Source of the DNA: an uncultured Faecalibacterium sp. | GTDB taxonomy: Bacteria > Bacillota > Clostridia > Oscillospirales > Ruminococcaceae | Direction: 5' to 3' | NCBI GenBank assembly: GCA_900540455.1 | Contig: UQGD01000007.1 | Coordinates: 12,972 to 76,971 of the forward strand | DNA length: 64,000 nt | In this document: positions 58,248-64,000 of the stretch, piece after piece | Layout: each line of letters starts with the position of its first letter | Numbering within the stretch: position 1 is the stretch's first letter | Notes under the pieces: generated by a model | Databases searched by the model: none | Seen by the model: only the letters and a program-made list of their open reading frames with translations | Told to the model about the DNA's origin: nothing | Translations under genes and position numbers: made by a program

Positions 58248-59084
58248 ATGCGCATCAAAAACCTTGAAAATGCAAATCGTCGTTATACTGCCAGCCTTGG
58301 CAATTTTCATGTTCTGGAGCACCTGACGGATGCCAGTGTGTCGCCTTCTGCCGCAGCTACGGCCTATTTTATGGGCAAGATGGGGGTGCGCCGCCGTCAG
58401 ATCGTTATTGAGCTGGATGGCAGCGATACGGCGATCGTCCAGGCTGGTGCTATGCAGTGGATGGCCGGTTCGGTGCGGGCCAGCACGGGCATCAAAGGCG
58501 TGGGCGATCTGTTTGGCAAAATGGTCCGTGGTGCTGTGACCAAGGAAGCAGCCGTCAAGCCGGAATACGGCGGACAGGGGCTGCTGGTGCTGGAGCCCAC
58601 CTATAAATATCTGCTGCTGCTGGATGTGGCACAGTGGGGCGCAGGCGGAGTCACGGTGGAGGACGGGATGTTCTACGCCTGCTCCGGCTCGGTGCGCAGC
58701 AAGCTGACGGCCCGTAAGAGCCTGTCCTCGGCGGCGCTGGGCAATGAGGGACTTTTCAGCCTGAGCCTGGCCGGGCAGGGTGTGGCTGCGCTGGAAAGCA
58801 ATGTCCCCTACGAAGAGCTGGTGGAAGTGGAGCTGCAAAACGATGAATTGAAGATCGATGGCTCTCTGGCGGTGTGCTGGTCCTCTGGGCTGGACTTTAC
58901 AGTGGAGCGCAGTACAGGTACCCTGATGGGGTCGGCAGTCAGCGGAGAGGGTCTGGTCAATGTGTACCGCGGTACCGGCCGGGTTCTGATGTGCCCGGTG
59001 GCACCTACCAGCTCCCTTTATGCTGCAACCAATACAGTGGCTGCCCGCGCCGCAGATCCCAGCAGCAATACCCTGGGACACTGA
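58248..59084 (+). CDS. AIM24-family protein
   Basis: A 278-residue beta-rich protein of the AIM24/TRAP-like family: VIELDGSDTAIVQAGAMQWM, GVGDLFGKMVRGAVTKEAAV and GLLVLEPTYKYLLLLDV are typical blocks. AIM24 relatives form beta-helix trimers of unknown function and lack catalytic motifs; a role in RNA metabolism or in cell-surface scaffolding has been suggested without proof. AAAGGAGGGG lies about 10 bases before ATG 58248. It is transcribed alone, upstream of a tandem repeat region. Confidence 0.85.
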   Translation: MRIKNLENANRRYTASLGNFHVLEHLTDASVSPSAAATAYFMGKMGVRRRQIVIELDGSDTAIVQAGAMQWMAGSVRASTGIKGVGDLFGKMVRGAVTKEAAVKPEYGGQGLLVLEPTYKYLLLLDVAQWGAGGVTVEDGMFYACSGSVRSKLTARKSLSSAALGNEGLFSLSLAGQGVAALESNVPYEELVEVELQNDELKIDGSLAVCWSSGLDFTVERSTGTLMGSAVSGEGLVNVYRGTGRVLMCPVAPTSSLYAATNTVAARAADPSSNTLGH

Positions 59085-59114
59085 GCTTTTGGCAAAGAGG
59101 GTTGCTTCCGGGAC

Positions 59115-59311
59115 GAACCCTCTCAGTCTCGCTGCGCTCGACAGCTCTCCCGAAGGGAGAGCCCTTGGCAAAGAGGGTAAGTTTCGTCCTCACTGGTCAA
59201 CGGCTAGAAGAAGTCAGCTTATAAGCGGAAAACTTTACGCCCCTGCCAAAGCCTCTCCCTTTCGGGAGAGGTGGCACGGCGAAGCCGTGACGGAGAGGGT
59301 TGGTTTCGAGA
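59115..59311. repeat. 197-bp interspersed repeat, tandem copy 1
   Basis: Begins GAACCCTCTCAGTCTCG and contains CTCTCCC/GGGAGAG, a core AAGTTTCGTCCTCAC, CCTCTCCC/GGGAGAGG and CACGGC-GAA-GCCGTG hairpins. The same unit follows directly, and an inverted copy stands at the right edge of the window. There is no transposase and no terminal duplication that I can see. Confidence 0.8.
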
Positions 59312-59508
59312 GAACCCTCTCAGTCTCGCTGCGCTCGACAGCTCTCCCGAGGGGCGAGCCCTTGGCAAAGAGGATGAGTTTCGTCCTCACCGGTCAACAG
59401 CTAGAAGAAGCCAGCATATAAGCGCAAAACTTTTCGCCCTTGCCAAAGGCGTCCCCTTCGGGGAAGCTGTCACGGCCAGAGGCCGTGACTGAAGGGGTTT
59501 CTCCGTCT
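59312..59508. repeat. 197-bp interspersed repeat, tandem copy 2
   Basis: Direct copy of the unit at 59115, with scattered base changes and a diverged second hairpin half (CCCCTTCGGGG, CACGGCC-AGA-GGCCGTG). Confidence 0.8.
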
Positions 59509-59560
59509 CGCAGTTGCTTTCGGTAAGCGTTTTCCAAATCGGAGCCACAGCTCCCAACAT

Positions 59561-59605
59561 AAAAAAGCCGTCGGCTCTGCTGAAAACAGTGCCGGCGGCT
59601 TTTGC
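59561..59605 (-). terminator. terminator of nagA
   Basis: AAAGCCGTCGGC pairs with GCCGGCGGCTTT, followed by TTTTTT on the minus strand; it lies 17 bases past the stop. Confidence 0.8.
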
Positions 59606-59621
59606 TATTCAGGATGTCTGC

Positions 59622-60749
59622 TTAGACGATGCGCACGCCCTTGCGGTAGACGGACTGGATCTCCAGCTTGTCGTTGGCCAGGATCACGTTGCCGTAGCGC
59701 CCTGCACCCAGGGAGCCGTAATCGGCATCAATGCCCAGGCAGCGGGCGGGGTTCTCGCTGGCGGCACGGACGGCGCTTTCCAGCGGGACGCCCATGTCCA
59801 GTACGGCCCGCTTCATGCAGTCGTACAGGCAGGTAGCACTACCGGCGATCACGCCGGGGTGCTCGGTCAGGGTGGCACGGGGGCCGCTGACCGTCACAGC
59901 CTGGCCGCCCAGACTGTACTGGCCGTCCGGCAGACCGCAGGCCATCATGCTGTCGGCTACCAGCACAACATGGTCATCGCCAAAGGTGCGGAAGGTGAAC
60001 CGCACCACAGCGGGATGGATATGGACACCATCGGTGATCAGCTCTACGGCAGCGCCCTTCTCCATAGCGGCCAGGATGGGGCCGGGGTCCCGGTGGGTGA
60101 TGCCGGGCATGGCGTTGTACAGGTGGGTCATGTGGGAAGCGCCTGCCTCAAATGCGGCCAGCGCATCGTCGTAACCAGCGCAGGTGTGTGCAATGGAGAT
60201 GCGGGTCTCGCTGTGGCAGGCACGGATAAAGTCCAGCGCGCCCGGCTCCTCCGGCGCAATGTCCACCAGCTTGATCAGGCCGCCGCTGCGCTTTTGCAGA
60301 CGGCGGAACATCTCGATATCTGCGCCCTGCAGGTACTCCGGGTTCTGGGCGCCCACCTTTTTGGGGCTGATGAAGGGGCCTTCCATGTTGATGCCCACCA
60401 GGTCGGCGCCGCTGTCGTTTTTGTGGGCGGCGGCGGTATCCATAACACCGTTCAGGATCTCCTCGGAGAAGGTCATGGTAGCGGGGCAGATGGCCAGCAC
60501 GCCGTGGGCGGCTTCAAAGTCTGCAATGGCCTGCAGGCCGGCTTCGTCTGCATCGCAGAAGTCGTGGCCCACTGCACCGTGGAAGTGCAGATCCACCAGA
60601 CCAGGCAGGGCGTACAGCCCGTCGGCGTCCACCACTTCCTCCCCTTCCTGGGGCTGGGCATAGGCTGCGATCCGGCCATCCCGGATCACCAGGTCACCCT
60701 TCTCAAAGGTGTGACGGGGGGTGTATACCAGAGCGTTTTTCAAGATCAT
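59622..60749 (-). CDS. nagA: N-acetylglucosamine-6-phosphate deacetylase
   Basis: Removes acetate from GlcNAc-6-P to give glucosamine-6-P, feeding amino-sugar catabolism. The 375-residue protein is an amidohydrolase: metal motif LVDLHFHGAVGHDF near 50, EGPFISPKKVGAQNP near 126 with the metal-binding Glu, HLYNAMPGITHR near 215 and LVADSMMACG near 270. The ATG at 60749 follows AGAGGTG by seven bases; an earlier in-frame ATG at 60770 lacks a site. It is downstream of the sugar PTS permease on the same strand and separated from it by a terminator. Confidence 0.95.
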   Translation of the reverse strand: MILKNALVYTPRHTFEKGDLVIRDGRIAAYAQPQEGEEVVDADGLYALPGLVDLHFHGAVGHDFCDADEAGLQAIADFEAAHGVLAICPATMTFSEEILNGVMDTAAAHKNDSGADLVGINMEGPFISPKKVGAQNPEYLQGADIEMFRRLQKRSGGLIKLVDIAPEEPGALDFIRACHSETRISIAHTCAGYDDALAAFEAGASHMTHLYNAMPGITHRDPGPILAAMEKGAAVELITDGVHIHPAVVRFTFRTFGDDHVVLVADSMMACGLPDGQYSLGGQAVTVSGPRATLTEHPGVIAGSATCLYDCMKRAVLDMGVPLESAVRAASENPARCLGIDADYGSLGAGRYGNVILANDKLEIQSVYRKGVRIV

Positions 60750-60776
60750 TGCAATGCACCTCTTTCTCATTTACCG

Positions 60777-60795
60777 GGGGGACAAGTGGTCCCCC
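60777..60795 (-). promoter_or_regulatory. inverted repeat in the nagA leader
   Basis: GGGGGAC and GTCCCCC arms with a 5-base centre, 28 bases upstream of the nagA start. It may be an operator or leader hairpin. Confidence 0.4.
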
Positions 60796-60913
60796 TTGTA
60801 ATGCTATTGTACCACAGTTTGCAGGGACCGGGGATGGGTTTTGCAGCTTTTTTGCGCAAAGCGGTAAGCGCTGAATGGCAGGAACCGCCCTGCCCGCCCC
60901 GCAGCAAAACCAA

Positions 60914-60960
60914 AACGCCGCCGCAGACAGGGCGATTGCCCCGCCCACGGCGGCGTTTTT
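60914..60960. terminator. terminator after the PTS gene
   Basis: AACGCCGCCG pairs with CGGCGGCGTT, with T-runs on both sides. Confidence 0.8.
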
Positions 60961-61042
60961 CATCAGATCAGCAGGGGAGCAACCAGCCTCCCGCTGCTAG
61001 GGGGTCAAATGATCAGACCAAGAAAAGCAGGTGATCCGGAAC

Positions 61043-62509
61043 TTACAGCATCTTCTTCAGCTCGTCGTACACGAACTGGACCTTGGTGCCGATGATGACC
61101 TGGCAGGTGTTCTTGGTGGGGCGGATGACACCAGCAGCGCCGGCAGCCTTGACGGCCTTCTCGTCCACAGCGGTGTAATCCTTGATCTCAAAACGCAGGC
61201 GGGTTGCGCAGTAGTCAACCTGAGCCACGTTGTCCTTGCCGCCCACAGCTGCCAGAACCTTGGAAGCGACCTCGGTGAAGTTGTTGTTTGCCAGGACGAC
61301 CTTCTTCTCGGCCTCCTCAGCATCCTCGTCCTCACGGCCGGGGGTCTTCAGGTCGAACTTGGTGATGGCGAAGTAGAACACCAGGTAGAACACTACAAAA
61401 GCAGCGATGCCCAGGGGGAGGATCATCCAAGTCTTAGCTGCGGCAGGCAGAGATGCCGAGAACAGCAGGTCGGTAGCACCAGCAGAGAAGCTGAAGCCTG
61501 CGCGGAAGCCAGAGTAGTAGGTGATAACGCTGAAGATGCCGTACAGCACAGAGTACACAACGTACAGCGGGAAGCACAGGAACATGAAGCCGAACTCGAA
61601 CGGCTCGGTGACGCCGCAGACAAAGGAGCAGATAGCAGCGGAGACGACCAGACCGATAGCAGCCTTCTTGTTCTTAGCGGTGCGGACCATAGCAGCAGCA
61701 GCACCGGCGATACCGAACATCATGCAGGGGAAGAAGCCGGACATGTACATACCCAGGCTCCAGCTCACGTCGGCAGAGGTCTCGCCTGCCCAGAAGTGGG
61801 TCAGGTCGCCCAGGCCGATGGTGTCGAACCAGAACACGTTGTTCAGGGCGTGGTGCAGGCCGGTGGGGATCAGCAGACGGTTGAAGAAGGCATACAGGCC
61901 AGCGCCGATGCCGCCCATGCCAGCGATGCCCTGGCCCAGAGCGACCAGTGCGCCGAAGATGATGGGCCAAGCAAACAGCAGGACCACAGATGCCAGGATG
62001 GACACCACAGCGGTGACGATGGCGACCGAGCGCTTGCCGCTGAAGAATGCCAGCCAGTCAGGCAGCTTGGTGCTCTTGAACTTGTTGTAGCAGGTGGAGC
62101 CGATGACAGCAGCCAGGATGCCGATGAAAGCGTTGCCAGCGATCTTCTGGAAAGCGATCTCGGTAGCGCTGCCAGCTTCCAGGGTGCGGATGACACCCAC
62201 GACGCCGGGGCTCAGCAGCTGCTGCATCATCAGGTAGCTGACCAGGCCCGCCAGACCAGCGGTGCCGTCATGGTCATCGGCCAGGCCGACAGCTGCACCA
62301 ACAGCAAACAGCCAAGCCATATTGTCGATCAGAGCGCCGCCTGCCTTGACCAGCAGGAAGCCAATGGTCTGCACGATACCGACGACGTCGCCGCCCTGCA
62401 TCGTGGAGGGGCACAGCAGATAGCCCAGACCCATCAGGATGCCGCAGACCGGCAGAGCTGCAACGGGCAGCATCAGGGCCTTGCCCAGTTTCTGGAGATA
62501 TTTCATCAT
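61043..62509 (-). CDS. PTS permease EIICB, glucose/N-acetylglucosamine family
   Basis: A 488-residue sugar PTS component that imports and phosphorylates glucose or GlcNAc. Residues 1-380 are the membrane EIIC domain (LGKALMLPVAALPVCGILMG; VTEPFEFGFMFL carrying the family GITE-like motif), and residues 410-488 the EIIB domain with the phosphorylated Cys at about 434 in DYCATRLRFEIKD. The nagA gene nearby supports GlcNAc, though glucose cannot be excluded. The ATG at 62509 has GGAGG about 10 bases upstream. No EIIA domain is fused, so one must come from elsewhere. Confidence 0.9.
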   Translation of the reverse strand: MMKYLQKLGKALMLPVAALPVCGILMGLGYLLCPSTMQGGDVVGIVQTIGFLLVKAGGALIDNMAWLFAVGAAVGLADDHDGTAGLAGLVSYLMMQQLLSPGVVGVIRTLEAGSATEIAFQKIAGNAFIGILAAVIGSTCYNKFKSTKLPDWLAFFSGKRSVAIVTAVVSILASVVLLFAWPIIFGALVALGQGIAGMGGIGAGLYAFFNRLLIPTGLHHALNNVFWFDTIGLGDLTHFWAGETSADVSWSLGMYMSGFFPCMMFGIAGAAAAMVRTAKNKKAAIGLVVSAAICSFVCGVTEPFEFGFMFLCFPLYVVYSVLYGIFSVITYYSGFRAGFSFSAGATDLLFSASLPAAAKTWMILPLGIAAFVVFYLVFYFAITKFDLKTPGREDEDAEEAEKKVVLANNNFTEVASKVLAAVGGKDNVAQVDYCATRLRFEIKDYTAVDEKAVKAAGAAGVIRPTKNTCQVIIGTKVQFVYDELKKML

Positions 62510-62810
62510 AAGACACATTCCTCCTTGAAAAGAATGTTGAATAAGTGCGGATGTGACGGCGATCCCTGGTTGTGGACCGCTCACACTTGCTTAACAGGAT
62601 TTTAACACATTCGGAATAGAAAAGCCATAGTTTTCAAACTTTTTTTCATGAAATTGCTTCAAAAGTCCTTGTTTCGGGGGTGTAACGTAAAATATTTTTG
62701 GTTGTATCGCACAAAATACGTAAAATCGACAAGAAAGGGCTTTTCTTTTTTGTCATTTCGACAAAATGAGGTCCTGTTGCATACAAGTATCTTATGGACA
62801 AAAAGAGCAT
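62510..62810. other. intergenic region upstream of the PTS gene
   Basis: About 300 AT-rich bases. It must hold the PTS promoter; TAAAAT on the minus strand near 62600 is the best -10-like hexamer, without a convincing -35. I see no catabolite-response operator. Confidence 0.35.
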
Positions 62811-62847
62811 AAAAAGGCCGCAGCCCCCTGAAAATGGGAGCTGCGGC
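62811..62847 (-). terminator. terminator of the Tat protein gene
   Basis: GCCGCAGCCCCC pairs with GGGAGCTGCGGC (one mismatch), then TTTTT on the minus strand. Confidence 0.8.
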
Positions 62848-62890
62848 GCAGGACATTTTTGCAGTGGACCGGTGTGACCCGGCAGAGATT

Positions 62891-63493
62891 TTAGCGGTAC
62901 TGGACGAAGTTGAGGCCCAGCTTCTTGTAGTTGATATTGATCTTTTTCCAGTTGAGGGGGGCAACGCAGAGCAGATGAACCTTTACATCACCGTTCGGAG
63001 CAAGGACAGCGGGATTGAAGAGATTGTCGATATCCTTCTCAAAGTAGAAAAGGTAAGGAATCTGCTTGCCATCTGCCTGCACCATAAAGGTGCCGGCATT
63101 CTGGAGATGAGCCTTCAAGGGCGCGAGATCTTCAGATTTAACACAATTACCAATGGCCACGATCAATTCGCCAAGGCGGATATGCGGATCTTCGACAATC
63201 CGGATAGACTGGTCAGTTGTATTTTTGACCTCGAAAGTAAGATCGAGCAGCTGGTGGTCCCCGATGCCAAGAATGTTGTCATAACCAACATTAGAACCAA
63301 AAGCGGGAGAATCAGATTCATTACGGCGCATCAAGGTAACGGTAATACCATTTGCGGAAGCAGGAACACCCGCTTCGTAGGTGATACCACTACCGCCACC
63401 ACTGCAGCCAGTGAGCAGGGTGCCAGAGGCTGCGGCCAGAACGGCCACGGCGCTGCATTTCATAAAGTCACGGCGAGAAAGCTGGATCGACAT
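62891..63493 (-). CDS. Tat-exported lipoprotein, family member 4
   Basis: A 200-residue lipoprotein. LSRRDFMKCSAVAVLAA (residues 5-21) is a twin-arginine signal and LLTGCSG (26-32) a lipobox. The mature domain is DUF4352-like in layout, with a beta-rich middle and the C-terminal PLNWKKININYKKLG near residue 180 that matches the motif in the 34.5 and 37.1 kb proteins. AAGGAGG lies about 8 bases before ATG 63493. It is transcribed from its own promoter. Function unknown. Confidence 0.7.
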   Translation of the reverse strand: MSIQLSRRDFMKCSAVAVLAAASGTLLTGCSGGGSGITYEAGVPASANGITVTLMRRNESDSPAFGSNVGYDNILGIGDHQLLDLTFEVKNTTDQSIRIVEDPHIRLGELIVAIGNCVKSEDLAPLKAHLQNAGTFMVQADGKQIPYLFYFEKDIDNLFNPAVLAPNGDVKVHLLCVAPLNWKKININYKKLGLNFVQYR

Positions 63494-63576
63494 ATTCGAT
63501 AACCTCCTTGTCATACGGCAATATCAAATTAGTTTTTGTTTTCAGGCGGCCCTGCAAGCGGGCCGCTGTTTTCTTC

Positions 63577-63605
63577 ATCATAGCAGGAGAAGGCAGAATT
63601 TGCAA
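63577..63605 (-). promoter_or_regulatory. promoter of the fourth Tat protein
   Basis: Minus-strand TTGCAA (63605-63600) and TATGAT (63582-63577), 17-bp spacer. A GCGGCCC/GGGCCGC hairpin (63546-63566) lies at the start of the transcript. Between 63606 and 63824 I see no gene. Confidence 0.65.
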
Positions 63606-63824
63606 GATTTTTTTGTCGGTAAAATGGCGTGTTTGCGCCGGAAAACGACGGAATTCAAGGCGGGACACCCCTGCATTTGCATACCAAAACGGGACAAATG
63701 TCGCCCAGAGAGCAAAAAATTAGGCGCAGTTGCACAAAGGGAAAAAACAACTTTTGTCTAAAAAATAGAAAGTGAAGATCTGGCGCAGAAACCCCGTCCC
63801 GCCAGGGGTTTTCGTCCCGGAAGC

Positions 63825-64000
63825 ACCCTCTCCGTCACGGCTCCGCCGTGCCACCTCTCCCGAGAGGGAGAGGCTTTGGCAGGGGCGAAAAGTTTACAGC
63901 TTAACAGTTATCTTCTTTCTACCGTTGACCGGTGAGGACGAAACTTGCCCTCTTTGCCAAGGCCTCCACCTTCGGGGGAGGTGGCATTTCGCAAAGCGAA
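63825..64000. repeat. 197-bp interspersed repeat, inverted copy cut by the window edge
   Basis: Reverse complement of the unit at 59.1-59.5 kb: CCCTCTCCGTCACGGC, CCTCTCCC hairpin, then GGTGAGGACGAAACTT. The end of the unit is beyond the window. Confidence 0.75.

Noticed and set aside
59115..59508. CRISPR array or insertion sequence at the tandem repeats
   Set aside because: Only two long units without spacers, and no cas or transposase gene; treated as an interspersed hairpin repeat.
61031..62605. 524-codon plus-strand frame opposite the PTS gene
   Set aside because: Asp/Gln/Ala-rich antisense shadow of the EIICB gene.

Overview
The window looks like a chromosomal segment of a GC-rich, low-oxygen Firmicute of the Oscillospiraceae/Ruminococcaceae type, most like Faecalibacterium or Gemmiger/Subdoligranulum (inference from gene content and style: RNase Y, AbrB-type regulator, YitT and DUF3048 proteins, GlnRS, sigma-A promoters of TTGACA-17-TATAAT form, strong AAGGAGG ribosome sites, and interspersed hairpin repeats). 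There is no rRNA, CRISPR array, phage or complete insertion sequence. Two tRNA genes (Pro-TGG, Lys-TTT) are present, both on the minus strand.

Layout. 0.2-8 kb: a MarR regulator faces a glycerol operon (glpK, DUF1667 protein, FAD/NAD oxidoreductase, GlpA-like dehydrogenase); then a TPR-type XRE regulator and a DUF5714-phosphatase fusion. 8-17 kb: a probable small RNA with a palindromic operator, plsC with two minus-strand companions, and a plus-strand run of membrane, kinase-like, MATE, DUF308 and flavoprotein genes. 17-18 kb: an AT-rich ClbS/DfsB-like gene beside tRNA-Pro. 18-26 kb: yitT, glnS, an FMN-binding protein and an LRR/VWA/AAA-ATPase module. 25-28.5 kb: a LysR regulator diverging from a fumarate/urocanate-reductase-like flavoprotein. 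28.5-31.7 kb: a candidate peptide-signalling cassette made of a small secreted peptide, a TPR regulator and an ABC exporter. 32-39 kb: two tandem DUF3048 lipoproteins, three Tat-exported small proteins, a histidine phosphatase, an XRE regulator and a phosphoribosyltransferase-like protein. 39-47.6 kb: WYL regulator plus a compact minus-strand aromatic operon (pheA-aroB-aroC-aroEK-aroQ-aroA-tyrA). 47.7-52.4 kb: L-serine dehydratase (sdaAB-sdaAA), then a P-type cation ATPase behind a probable yybP-ykoY manganese riboswitch. 52.5-59 kb: a LysR-phosphatase fusion, a structured leader or small RNA before rny, an alpha/beta hydrolase, an AbrB-type regulator and an AIM24 protein. 59-64 kb: two tandem copies of a 197-bp repeat, nagA, an N-acetylglucosamine/glucose PTS permease, a fourth Tat protein, and an inverted third repeat copy at the right edge.

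How it fits together. The metabolic genes describe fermentative sugar, amino-sugar, glycerol and serine use with flavin-based electron disposal, and full chorismate, phenylalanine and tyrosine synthesis except DAHP synthase. The most unusual part is 28.5-31.7 kb. A 23-bp element is repeated exactly in front of the secreted-peptide gene and in front of the exporter. The likely peptide-sensing half of the regulator and the membrane half of the exporter are AT-rich, while the HTH and nucleotide-binding halves look native. This suggests a quorum-sensing-like system whose specificity parts have been exchanged by recombination. All functional statements rest on reading the translated sequence; no searches were run.
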